From: Haloarcula halobia
GTDB taxonomy: Archaea > Halobacteriota > Halobacteria > Halobacteriales > Haloarculaceae
DNA length: 64,000 nt
Assembly (NCBI RefSeq): GCF_029338255.1
Contig: NZ_CP119787.1
Span: forward strand, 2,619,631 to 2,683,630
Direction: 5' to 3'
Shown: positions 1 through 7,538 of the stretch, piece by piece
How the letters are laid out: every line of letters begins with the position of its first letter
Numbering within the stretch: position 1 is the stretch's first letter
Position numbers and translations under genes: made by a program
The notes under the pieces: generated by a model
Told to the model about the DNA's origin: nothing
The model's input: only the letters and a program-made list of their open reading frames with translations
Databases searched by the model: none

Positions 1-297
1 TCGTGGCCGGTCCTGCTGGCACCACGCCCACGCGCGGTGAGCCCGGCGGACACCACAACAGTACAACCCCTACCGGGAACCACGTGGTTCCGACACCCAA
101 TTGCGCGGAGCGACGTCTTCGCCGCGGCGGATCGCCCATCGACGCGCAAGCCTTGGCAGCGACCGGTGGTGCGGGCTGACAGCACCGAACGCGATAGTAC
201 ATCCGAACCAGAATCCGAGCCGGATTCGAAGGGTGACGATACAGCCGAAACCAGTGCCCCTCGCGCAACTGCGGATACCCGCGGAGGTGCTCGCTGA
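1..297 (+). CDS. C-terminal tail of an unidentified protein (5' end outside window)
   Basis: The frame is open from the first base of the window to a TGA at 295-297, so the start lies upstream. About 98 residues are visible, ending in a Ser/Glu/Asp-rich disordered tail after a stretch containing TTWFRHPIARSDV. No domain is recognisable. The stop lies two bases before the ATG of the Cas7-like gene at 300, so this is almost certainly the preceding gene of the same operon. The first ATG-like start inside the window is the GTG at 37, but the open frame before it argues against a start there. Confidence 0.6.
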   Translation, partial: SWPVLLAPRPRAVSPADTTTVQPLPGTTWFRHPIARSDVFAAADRPSTRKPWQRPVVRADSTERDSTSEPESEPDSKGDDTAETSAPRATADTRGGAR

Positions 298-299
298 CG

Positions 300-1283
300 A
301 TGCACGGGGACGAAGACACGCAGGCCTTCGATGCCTCGCACCTCGACATCGACTTCGAACTCCCCCGATCCGTCGATGAGATGCTGTTCCCGGACATCTA
401 CGTCGGCCTCAATATCGATCTGCTTGCACCGGGTGATGGGATCGTCACGGACCGACATCATGCCTCAGCGGATCGGTACGAGGCGGATGATCCGCAGAAT
501 CAGATTGCGGGGCAGATTTCGCCGTTCACGTTGTCGGGGTGGCTGCGCCATGGGTGTGAGCGGGTGGTGCAGTCGGCGGGCGCGACGGCGTGCCATCCCG
601 GCGAGTCGAACGCGGATTACATGCTCGAAGACGTCTATGACCGTGATCTGGATGCGGGGTATCACGAGAAAGGCACTTGTGTTGATGGCGATGCCGACGC
701 GGGCTGTGTCATCCACGATTTGTTCGGTGGGTTCGGTGATCGGGCGGGGCGTGTTATTCGCCGGCCGGTTCGGTTCTCACCGATTCGACGGCAGGTGGAT
801 GTGACGAAGGGCGAAGCCGAGGCTCATTACCGGCAGCTCAACACGCAGGTGCGGTCGCGGAATGCTGAGGATGAGGGCCAACCACTCAGGCAGGCGACGC
901 GGGATGTCGTCGGGAATCTGGTGGGGACATGGCGACTCACGCTCCGCGAGTTGAAACCCGAATATGTGGGTCTGCTCGTCGAGGCGATCGCGTACTTGGA
1001 TGCGCATAGTGATGAGTACGCGATGCAACTGGGCGGCGCGCGAAACTTCGGTGCCGGGATTGTCGACGCCGAAGTGGTGAATCCGCTGTACACGGACGCT
1101 GAACTCCGGCGTGTCTACAATCGCGCGCAGGATGCGACGAGCGGGATGGCAACCAAGGACGATGTCTGGCGTGAGCAGTGTCGTGAGGTGTTCGTGCGGG
1201 CGTTACAGGAACGGATGGCTGCTCGTGATGGTGACCTGCCGGTGCCTGACGGTGACAGTGTGTCGGGAGGTGAGTCGGCGTGA
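300..1283 (+). CDS. Cas7-like RAMP protein (Csm3/Csf2 type), HRAMP-like locus
   Basis: A 327-aa acidic protein with the hallmarks of a Cas7 backbone subunit. FTLSGWLRHGCERVV (residues 77-90) resembles the 'G-x-LKG-x-LR' helix of Csm3/Csf2. CVIHDLFGGFGDRAGRV (136-152) resembles the 'C-x-x-x-LFG...GR' segment of that family. GGARNFGAGIV (about 245-255) is a RAMP glycine-rich loop. Cas7 proteins polymerise along a guide RNA. The gene is coupled to the next one (GTGA overlap at 1280-1283). The association with a Cas5-like gene and no cas10, cas8, cas1 or cas2 in view fits the published description of HRAMP in Halobacteria. A type III or IV remnant is the alternative. Confidence 0.75.
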   Translation: MHGDEDTQAFDASHLDIDFELPRSVDEMLFPDIYVGLNIDLLAPGDGIVTDRHHASADRYEADDPQNQIAGQISPFTLSGWLRHGCERVVQSAGATACHPGESNADYMLEDVYDRDLDAGYHEKGTCVDGDADAGCVIHDLFGGFGDRAGRVIRRPVRFSPIRRQVDVTKGEAEAHYRQLNTQVRSRNAEDEGQPLRQATRDVVGNLVGTWRLTLRELKPEYVGLLVEAIAYLDAHSDEYAMQLGGARNFGAGIVDAEVVNPLYTDAELRRVYNRAQDATSGMATKDDVWREQCREVFVRALQERMAARDGDLPVPDGDSVSGGESA

Positions 1284-1624
1284 CGGGGTCGGACGGCGGA
1301 TCGTCTGGAGCTGACGGTGGGGATGGCGACGAGGCTACGGGCGCGGATGAGGATCTTGATGGACTCCAGCCGGTTTCGACGACGCTCCGGTCGGCGCAAC
1401 ACCGAGGATCTGACGAGGATGCTGCCGGGTATGATCGAGAAGACTCGGAGCAATCGGGGCCTGATGTACCAGACCCGGACGGATTGAATGAGATTCAGCC
1501 GGTTTCGTCGGAGTTGCGTTCGGCACAGAGCCAGGCTGGTGCAGGCGATGCTGGGATGGCCGATGATGCGGGCGAAGATGATGACGTAGATGCGTCGGAT
1601 ACCGGCGGGAGTGACGATGACTGA
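1280..1624 (+). CDS. Small acidic disordered protein with a duplicated motif
   Basis: A 114-aa protein starting at a GTG that overlaps the stop of the Cas7-like gene and ending in an overlap with the next gene (ATGACTGA, 1617-1624). It is almost entirely Asp, Glu, Gly and Ser, apart from two near-identical motifs, LQPVSTTLRSAQ (residues 29-40) and IQPVSSELRSAQ (72-83), separated by an acidic linker. No domain is recognised. Conservation of two islands in otherwise low-complexity sequence suggests a bivalent adaptor that binds a partner twice, possibly one of the RAMP subunits. That is inference. Tight coupling on both sides supports it being a real member of the operon. Confidence 0.6.
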   Translation: MTGSDGGSSGADGGDGDEATGADEDLDGLQPVSTTLRSAQHRGSDEDAAGYDREDSEQSGPDVPDPDGLNEIQPVSSELRSAQSQAGAGDAGMADDAGEDDDVDASDTGGSDDD

Positions 1625-2474
1625 TTCGTCGGCGGCGACTGCGGGTGCTAGTCGTGACTCTGCTGACAGTGAGGCCGCGACGGACGTGGATCCGATGCTG
1701 GCGGTGTATCGTCACGATGTGCATAAGCTGCGGGGGCAGGCGCACGCAGCGGCTTGTGAGCGGGTTGTTGAGGTGAGAGTAAACGAGTCAGTGCCGTTGG
1801 GTGCGGATCGGGATGCGGCGCTGCTGAGCCGCCCACATGGCGAGCCGGAGCAGACGGTGGATGCGCACGCGGCTCCGTCCCGGATATCACTGTTGACTGG
1901 TGACGTGGTGATGACGGGCGCAGTGGACGCAGATGGTCGTGGGGCGGCCGTGCGGGAGTTAGTCCGGATCGAGGAGCCGGTGGCGATGCACGAGGCGTGG
2001 TTGTCGTCAGATGTGGCGGCGCTGTTCAACGAGTCGCTGTATTACCCGTACACGTCGCTGAAGTACCACACGTTGCTGGCGGCGGCGCTGCTCGATAATT
2101 ACCGCGCAGGCTTCGGGTTCGAGGAGTTGTTCCTGGCGGTCGAGGAGTCGGACGGGCCGGTGACGCCGCACCGGACGGTGCTCTCGGTACCTGGAGTTCG
2201 GCTGTGCGTGACTGGCGAGCCGGGCGATCGTCCAGCCGCCCGCCTTGGTGATGGGCCGGCGCGGTGCTTCGCGGACGTGTGGGCGCGCCTGCCGGTGCAC
2301 CCGTTCGATGTGGATGGTGAACGGGTGTGGCGGGTGTTGGATGCGCAGTTGCGGCGGATTCGGTCGTGGTCGGCGGCACTCCAGTATATCGAGGAGTTCG
2401 TTGCGGCGTACGGTGGCGGGTCGAGCGACCGTGGTGGGCGTATCGACTCAGGTGGTGATGACCGTGGTGCGTGA
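1617..2474 (+). CDS. Unrecognised 285-aa protein of the HRAMP-like operon
   Basis: The start is taken at the ATG at 1617, which overlaps the previous stop. A further ATG at 1590 would overlap it by 35 bases and is less likely. The N-terminal 25 residues are a Ser/Ala/Asp tail. The core contains a hydrophobic, aromatic stretch beginning YYPYTSLKYHTLLAAALLDN and continuing to GFGFEELFLAVEES (about 138-176), then a beta-rich region and a C-terminal helix with WSAALQYIEEFVAAYG. I do not recognise a family. HRAMP loci are described as having one conserved uncharacterised protein beside Cas5 and Cas7 homologues, and this gene holds that position. Confidence 0.65.
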   Translation: MTDSSAATAGASRDSADSEAATDVDPMLAVYRHDVHKLRGQAHAAACERVVEVRVNESVPLGADRDAALLSRPHGEPEQTVDAHAAPSRISLLTGDVVMTGAVDADGRGAAVRELVRIEEPVAMHEAWLSSDVAALFNESLYYPYTSLKYHTLLAAALLDNYRAGFGFEELFLAVEESDGPVTPHRTVLSVPGVRLCVTGEPGDRPAARLGDGPARCFADVWARLPVHPFDVDGERVWRVLDAQLRRIRSWSAALQYIEEFVAAYGGGSSDRGGRIDSGGDDRGA

Positions 2475-2928
2475 GAGAGACGCGGTCTGCGAGCGACGGC
2501 GTGCGTGTGGACGGGTGCAGCGTGGACGGGGTGATGACACTGGAAACGGGGTATGGGGGTTGTCGATGTGGCGAGTAGGGACTGTTGATGGGCCTGTGGC
2601 TGGAGCCGGGCGGTCTCCGTGGTGGGTGATCGCTGTGCCGGTGCTTGGAAACGCTGGTGTGAGACGTGCTCGCGGCTATGGCACTGGAAATAGGGTGTGT
2701 GGTCGGGTGCAGTATGGGTGTGGCGTAGAAGACACTGGAAATAGGGTGTGGGGAGGTGGATACGGTGGACATCGCTTGGCAGACTACCTCCTTGAAAATC
2801 GGGTTGACAGGCGGTTGTGCGGTGATGGCACTGGAAACGGGGTGTGTGTCGGTGACGGTTGTCGTCGTGCGCGTGGTGGGACGTATCGTTCCAGAATCTG
2901 GAGTGGAAACGGAGGGGTGTGTGAATGA
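2458..2928 (+). CDS. Possible Gly/Arg-rich repeat protein (or non-coding repeat region)
   Basis: This frame opens with an ATG overlapping the end of the previous gene by 17 bases and closes with a TGA overlapping the ATG of the next gene (ATGA, 2925-2928), exactly the coupling used elsewhere in the operon. The predicted 156-aa product is rich in Gly, Arg, Val, Trp and Cys, and repeats the motif (T/L/S)GN(R/G)V(C/W) about seven times. It is basic, unlike other proteins here. Codon use looks poor and the repeated units are as conserved at the nucleotide level as at the protein level, so a non-coding function for the same DNA is equally possible. Confidence 0.35.
   Translation: MTVVRERDAVCERRRACGRVQRGRGDDTGNGVWGLSMWRVGTVDGPVAGAGRSPWWVIAVPVLGNAGVRRARGYGTGNRVCGRVQYGCGVEDTGNRVWGGGYGGHRLADYLLENRVDRRLCGDGTGNGVCVGDGCRRARGGTYRSRIWSGNGGVCE
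2536..2922 (+). repeat. Family of about 20-nt repeats inside the HRAMP-like operon
   Basis: Four close copies of RRCACTGGAAAYRGGGTRTG lie at 2536-2555, 2680-2699, 2731-2750 and 2827-2846. Three weaker ones share the GAAA core near 2641-2660, 2789-2807 and 2899-2920. Distances between cores are 105, 39, 51, 57, 39 and 72 bases. On the minus strand the unit reads CACACCCTATTTCCAGTG. A related string, AACCCTATTTTTCAA, appears on the plus strand at 3993-4007 inside the downstream hairpin region. The spacing is irregular and the units are short, so this is not a standard CRISPR array. Confidence 0.7.
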
Positions 2929-3887
2929 GTGTCATCCAGCAGGTGTTGTTCGAGATGCAGGGATCCTACCTCGGACACCCGTATTTCGTGACGGGGAACG
3001 CGCTGTACAACGCGATTGCGCGGCGTGTTGACGAGGCGGCGCGACGGGCGTTGCACGTGAGTCACGGCGTGTTCGTTCCGGGCGAATACGGCGAGTACCC
3101 GGACGCGCATTCGAAGTCGGGGTATGCGGGGAAGCTCGGTCAGTCGCTGCCGCCGGTGGAGGCGTATGATGATTTGTTCGTGTTCCGGGATGCGGCTCAG
3201 CGGTGGTTGTTGGATTCACGGCCGCGAGATGCGCATAACACGCATGACGTGGAGCGTCATGGTGACCGGATGGCGTTTGCGCCGACGTGTTTCTTCGGGC
3301 GACCACCGGAGCAGCGGAATTCGAAGCGGTCAGTGCAGTGGTTCGTGCACTGCTACCTGCATGCTGGGCGGGGCGATGATGATGTCCTGCCGGTCTCTGG
3401 AGACGTGCTTGACGGGATCCGGGTTGGCGGGGCGCGGAACTACGGGTTCGGTGAACTGTCGCTAGCGGATTCGCAGATCGTTGATCTCGATGCGCTTGAC
3501 TACGGACGACTCACGGACACGGCGTCGGGCGCGTACGTGCTTGAACTCGTGTCACCGTACGTCCTGTCGAGCGAGTACCCCGGTGCGGATGAACAGTCGG
3601 TACCGTGGTGGTGGGACGCGAGTACGGAGTCGCCGGCGGTCGAGGCCGGGTCGGTGGCGACGGATGGGCGGCGTGATGACGGGTTGCGGCGACGGGAGAC
3701 ACGGCTCGTTGACGGTGGTGATGTCCATGAGGTAGTCACGGTTGATCACGGGCAGGTGGTGGGGTATGCGGGGAGTGACCCGGTGGCGACGGCGCGAAAC
3801 GGCGTGACGCGTGTCGGGACGCATTCGCGGTTTGGGTTCGGTGAGTTCCGTGTCCGGCCGGCTGGTGAGAGCCGTGTTCCGAAGTGA
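2925..3887 (+). CDS. Cas5-like RAMP protein of the HRAMP-like operon
   Basis: A 320-aa protein starting at the ATG that overlaps the preceding TGA. The N-terminus (GHPYFVTGNALYNAIARRVD, residues 17-36) resembles the first strand and helix of Cas5/Csm4-type RAMP proteins. Two glycine-rich loops are visible: GGARNYGFGEL (168-178) in the middle and GTHSRFGFGEF (about 298-308) near the C-terminus, implying two RRM-like folds. Cas5 proteins cap the 5' end of a crRNA in class 1 effectors. The terminal SRFGFGE loop also recalls Cas6, so an RNA-processing role is not excluded. It is the last gene of the operon. Confidence 0.7.
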   Translation: MSVIQQVLFEMQGSYLGHPYFVTGNALYNAIARRVDEAARRALHVSHGVFVPGEYGEYPDAHSKSGYAGKLGQSLPPVEAYDDLFVFRDAAQRWLLDSRPRDAHNTHDVERHGDRMAFAPTCFFGRPPEQRNSKRSVQWFVHCYLHAGRGDDDVLPVSGDVLDGIRVGGARNYGFGELSLADSQIVDLDALDYGRLTDTASGAYVLELVSPYVLSSEYPGADEQSVPWWWDASTESPAVEAGSVATDGRRDDGLRRRETRLVDGGDVHEVVTVDHGQVVGYAGSDPVATARNGVTRVGTHSRFGFGEFRVRPAGESRVPK

Positions 3888-3979
3888 GCGTGATGTGAGA
3901 GGACGCTCGCGGTAATCTATCATCTGCTGTGTGGGTGATGGTACGGGTGCGTGCGTTCTGCTTCACTCGTTAAGCCTGG

Positions 3980-4004
3980 AGGGTTTCGTGGAAACCCTAT
4001 TTTT
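3980..4004 (+). terminator. Hairpin plus T-tract after the HRAMP-like operon
   Basis: A perfect 8-bp stem, AGGGTTTC (3980-3987) and GAAACCCT (3991-3998), with a GTG loop is followed by ATTTTTC. It sits about 90 bases after the last stop codon of the operon. It would serve as a terminator, and it is also the first of three consecutive hairpins (see 3980-4062). Confidence 0.55.
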
Positions 4005-4062
4005 CAAACCGGGTCTCGTATGAGACAGTAGGTCAGTAGCGATGGCTGTCAGCCACAGACCT
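3980..4062 (+). ncRNA. Candidate structured RNA: three consecutive hairpins
   Basis: Three perfect inverted repeats follow each other without coding potential: 3980-3987/3991-3998 (loop GTG), GTCTC 4013-4017/GAGAC 4022-4026 (loop GTAT), and a nested stem AGGTC 4030-4034/GACCT 4058-4062 enclosing TGGCTG 4043-4048/CAGCCA 4050-4055. They are directly downstream of the RAMP genes. The rest of the 3888-4344 gap is AT-rich with no gene that I can support. A chance cluster or a terminator followed by an operator is possible. Strand is assigned only from the operon direction. Confidence 0.4.
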
Positions 4063-4324
4063 AAGCGGTAAGTGCTCTGTATCACGGTTCTATTGGCCAA
4101 GCATATCGCTTCGGCTCTTCTGTGCAATATTGTCAGATAGTCTGAGTAGCCCGAGGCATCGATAGCTGAACTCCCGAATATGAGGCACCGACCAGTCTCG
4201 TTTTTATCATGCCATTAAGGACGATTAAAACATGTTATATTAGATTCGAATGTGAACAACCGCTGTGTCAGAGCGATTTATATCTTTGATTAACTGTCTG
4301 AAATGTCACATAATGTTCAACACT

Positions 4325-4336
4325 TGAGTTAACTCA
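4325..4336. promoter_or_regulatory. 12-bp palindrome before the gene at 4345
   Basis: TGAGTTAACTCA is a perfect 12-bp palindrome ending eight bases before the ATG at 4345, within an AT-rich stretch. The position suits an operator that blocks transcription or initiation of the 284-aa gene. Confidence 0.4.
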
Positions 4337-4344
4337 TACAGTAT

Positions 4345-5199
4345 ATGTTTGACTCCAGGCTGTTTGATCGCATTCTTCAATTCATGTCGGGTCATGAGGG
4401 TGAGATTATCTCAAGTGCTCGAATTGATCATGAGCTCACATCTCGAAATGACGAGTCCGAGGCTGATAGCCAGGAGATAATAGGTGCAGTGCAGGACCTG
4501 ATTATGCTTGGGGAGCTGACGCTGGTCAATATACAACAGCATGCTAGGGTAATCTACACACCGTCGATCAATCCACAGAAACATGCTGAAGAGCAGACAG
4601 ATGACTTGGTGTGGCAGGCATACATCGCCGAAGGTGATCGGAAACGGCACCTTCCAGGGCTGTTCACCACAAAAGCTGCCGCTGAAGACTTTCTTAACGC
4701 TGGCTCTGGGGGTGTTGCTGACGAGTTGACACCTGTTGATGCGCTGAATTGTGTCTTCGCAACGCAAATTGGAGGGTTCGAAGGTTTTGGCGTTCAAACG
4801 GCAGTCTTGCGTTGTCAACCAGTGTGGCAGACGCTTGAGTTCGGCTATCAACGGCCAGCAGACGATGAGGATGATACGCTTGAAATTAGCGACGAAACCA
4901 GATTGCTTGTCTACCATCAGATCGAGGATGCAATCACTGACACAAACGCTCTACCTGACCTTTTGGTCAAATCTGGTGATGCTGTTGACAAAATGGCTGT
5001 CGCCAATTTGGCGACAGAGCTTTTATCCACATTAGATGAGATTAGTGTCAACGGTGAGTTTGACAAAACCCCAGCAGTTCGGCGTGAACTTCGGAAAGGA
5101 ATAAAAACACAGCTTTATAAAAGCGATGTTGAATTCACGGCGAGCCAGCGGGATCGTATTACAAACGATCTAATCGAGTTCAGCTGGAACTACTGGTGA
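4345..5199 (+). CDS. Hypothetical protein with winged-helix-like N-terminus
   Basis: A 284-aa acidic protein with lower G+C than its neighbours. The first 75 residues alternate helices and a possible wing (LFDRILQFMSGHEGEIISS, then EIIGAVQDLIMLGELTLVN), which suggests a winged-helix fold but has no diagnostic motif. The remainder is unrecognised. It is monocistronic, with its own AT-rich upstream region and a palindrome before the ATG. Its different base composition from the RAMP operon and the HNH operon suggests separate acquisition. Confidence 0.6.
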   Translation: MFDSRLFDRILQFMSGHEGEIISSARIDHELTSRNDESEADSQEIIGAVQDLIMLGELTLVNIQQHARVIYTPSINPQKHAEEQTDDLVWQAYIAEGDRKRHLPGLFTTKAAAEDFLNAGSGGVADELTPVDALNCVFATQIGGFEGFGVQTAVLRCQPVWQTLEFGYQRPADDEDDTLEISDETRLLVYHQIEDAITDTNALPDLLVKSGDAVDKMAVANLATELLSTLDEISVNGEFDKTPAVRRELRKGIKTQLYKSDVEFTASQRDRITNDLIEFSWNYW

Positions 5200-5721
5200 A
5201 AATAGCGAAGGCTGGGTCTCACAGAACTAGTAGTTCGATGAAGTGTGATCCAGTGATTGAACGGTGTGATGGATTTCAACCATGACCTGGTTTGAGGCAG
5301 TTGCGACAGCAAACTCGGCAGAACACCTGCCACTCCATTTCTGATAAATAATGTTTCGAGGCTACGGCATCGTCTCATCACATCAGTCATTGCTGGCAGC
5401 CGGTCGGTTACTGTCTCCTCCAGAATCCGTCATGGTGGTTCCCCGGCGCAACGGTATCGTGAGCGAGCGTTCGTAATGGGATTACGCTTGCTTCGCTGGT
5501 AATCAGTTCATCGAGTTCAGCGCTGCTCCTGGCCGTGACGACTTGTTGTTGGGGGACCTCGGTTTGTTAAGTAATTTTTCTGGTAGTTACTGCTCGTATC
5601 GGTGACCCAAGAGTTTAAATATATTCGGGTTTGGATGGTGTGAAAGTGCGATAATACCCGGTTTGAGGAGCAAGAAGGGCGAACAGATATAAAATACCAA
5701 AATTCAATCATTTTATATATC
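5200..5721. other. Gap without a supported gene; TATA-like box at its end
   Basis: No reading frame here has protein-like composition. At 5684-5693 GATATAAAAT lies about 28-37 bases before the ATG at 5722 and would be a normal archaeal TATA box for a leaderless transcript of the three coupled frames that follow. Nothing else is seen. Confidence 0.4.
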
Positions 5722-5937
5722 ATGGAAGCCACGATACAGGTAGTCGTGATAGTCGGTCAACAGAAGCGCTCCATCCATAATGCTGAGCATCGAGGAGATG
5801 CATACCCGGTAGTAACAGGAACAGAGAGAAGAGCCGCGATCATCGCCCGGCCACCTCACGCAACGGATACGCCAGACACCGGTCGGATAGCGCTGAATCT
5901 GTACAGAACACCGGAGAGTAACCGATGGGAACGTTAG
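5722..5937 (+). CDS. Short ORF, first frame of the HNH operon (doubtful)
   Basis: A 71-aa frame with an ATG downstream of a TATA-like box and a stop that overlaps the next start by 13 bases, which is the only argument for it. The product is neutral to basic with no recognisable motif. It may be a degraded gene or simply a transcribed leader. Confidence 0.3.
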   Translation: MEATIQVVVIVGQQKRSIHNAEHRGDAYPVVTGTERRAAIIARPPHATDTPDTGRIALNLYRTPESNRWER

Positions 5938-6338
5938 AGCAGGTGGCGCTCGACATTGAGACAACCGGGTTCGATGTCACTGTTGAGGTGACGAACGATG
6001 TGGATCTGTTCTCGGACAGTGCGGAGACAGTGATGGCGTTCGAGGACGGACAGACGACGGAGTTAGTGACGCATAACGCGGCTGACGCGTGCGTTGACGC
6101 GGCTCGCGGAGCGGTACTGCTCGAAATCGGATTTCAGAGGGAAATCGTTGACGCCGACGATACACGACACGTAGCTCCGCATAGCAGTTTGAAGCGATAC
6201 ACCATGGAGTACCGGGGAGCGCGGGAGACGACTGCGGGTTCACGATTTCGAATGAGTGAATTACAGACACGACGGTCGCGGATGCTAGGCGTATCGAGGA
6301 CGATGACAGTGCGATGTACTGAGAGGGTAGGGCTGTGA
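5925..6338 (+). pseudogene. Internally deleted RNase H-like (DnaQ/YprB-type) exonuclease
   Basis: The N-terminus LEQVALDIETTGFDV is the first exonuclease motif (D-x-E) of haloarchaeal RNase H-like proteins. After about 20 residues the sequence resembles the C-terminal part of the same family: SAETVMAFEDGQTTELVTHNAADACV, where family members have an 'AFEDG...LVLHNVADVLRT' region. The central third, which carries the other catalytic Asp, is missing. The frame is still open (137 aa) and is coupled to the HNH gene by a GTGA overlap at 6335-6338. It is therefore either a decayed gene or a non-catalytic remnant kept for coupling. Confidence 0.5.
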
Positions 6339-7186
6339 GTCGGTGGAGTCACGGGGCGGATACGGTGGATGCGGCGACGCGGGCATTGATGCTGGCTAGA
6401 CGTGGGAATCGGTGTCAGTGGTGCGGGGCGCGTGGTCCGCCGCGCGGCTGGGCGATCCTGCACGTCCACCACATTGAACGCAACCCGGATGATGTGGAGG
6501 AGGATGATCCGAAGAATTTAGCCGTGACGTGCCGCGGGTGCCATAACTGGTTTCATCACCGGCCAATGATCACGGATGCCCCGGTGCCGCTAACACATGC
6601 TGATATGCAGGTGTTGTTGCCGAATGACGTGTTATTGTTGAACGTGCTGGATGAGATCGGGCCAGCACCGTTCCGTGACGTGTTCGTGCGGATGAAAGTG
6701 TTGTTGTCGGAGCCGGCGGTACGCGAACGGTTGTGGGTGCTGATGGGGTTAGACCGGATGGTGGCGGGACGGGACGAGCAACTGGTAGATCAAGATGCGA
6801 AAAGCGGGGCGTGGGGATTCCCGGGCGATGTGGAGACGTCGGCGCGCGGGTACGTCCCGGATGACCGGGCGTTAGCGTTCCAACGCGCTGAAGACGAGTT
6901 AGTGCGCCGGGCACTCGACCGCGGGTGTAGCCGGGAGCACGTCGCATCAGTGTTTGATGTGTCGCGTCGGAACACGTTCCATAAGCAGTACCGCGCAGCT
7001 GCGTACGCGTTCCCGCTCGACGAATTCAGTCGTGGCGGGCGGCCAGTGGAACGTGATGAGGAGATGAGCGCGACTGTGCGTGAGGAGGAAGACATACCGG
7101 ATGGTGACTTGGAGCCTGTTGAAACGTGGGGTGGCGAACCTGATGAAACGAACAGTGATGTGAGTGATTTGTTGAACGGAGATTGA
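6335..7186 (+). CDS. HNH endonuclease
   Basis: A 283-aa protein starting at a GTG overlapping the previous stop. The N-terminal domain is a classic HNH nuclease. CQWCG (about residue 28) and CRGC (about 67) form the zinc knuckles, HVHHIERNPDD (about 47) supplies the first catalytic His, and NLAVTCRGCHNWFHH supplies the Asn and final His. The C-terminal half has helix-turn-helix-like helices (SREHVASVFDVSRRNTF) and an acidic tail. HRAMP loci are described with various nucleases, including HNH types, but distance and a separate promoter make the link to the RAMP operon only suggestive. Confidence 0.85.
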   Translation: MSRWSHGADTVDAATRALMLARRGNRCQWCGARGPPRGWAILHVHHIERNPDDVEEDDPKNLAVTCRGCHNWFHHRPMITDAPVPLTHADMQVLLPNDVLLLNVLDEIGPAPFRDVFVRMKVLLSEPAVRERLWVLMGLDRMVAGRDEQLVDQDAKSGAWGFPGDVETSARGYVPDDRALAFQRAEDELVRRALDRGCSREHVASVFDVSRRNTFHKQYRAAAYAFPLDEFSRGGRPVERDEEMSATVREEEDIPDGDLEPVETWGGEPDETNSDVSDLLNGD

Positions 7187-7538
7187 AGCACGTAGAGGAA
7201 CACCGCATTCGAACAGACGATGGGTGCGTGCAGTTGACCGTTTGCCTGTCCGCATCGGAACAACTCCGAATCAAATTTTTTAAGGCTGTATTGGAATCCG
7301 CAACTCCTGATAGTTTATCGTGGCCGTGTTGCATGCAGCGCGCGTATCTCGCCTGGAACCCTTGCCAGAAAACGGTAGCCCGAATTGGTCAGTACAGGGA
7401 ACCCACATACCAGTCAACCCGCCGACTTACCTAAAAACTGCCAGGAATGCCGTGCGAGATACAGAGGGTGCACCCATCACTGCTCGCTCGTTTATTTCTG
7501 GAGCTGTTCACCAACATCATCTGTTAAAACGAGACTGC

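Noticed and set aside
1280-1624. Reading the acidic protein as a Cas11-like small subunit
   Set aside because: Small subunits are compact helical proteins. This one is low-complexity acidic sequence with two short motifs.
2245-2457. Extending the repeat ORF upstream to a GTG at 2245
   Set aside because: That part overlaps the well-supported 285-aa gene in another frame. The coupled ATG at 2458 is the better start.
2536-2922. Calling the repeats a CRISPR array
   Set aside because: Units are about 20 nt, only four are close copies, spacing varies from 39 to 105 bases and there is no leader or cas1/cas2. I list them as repeats only.
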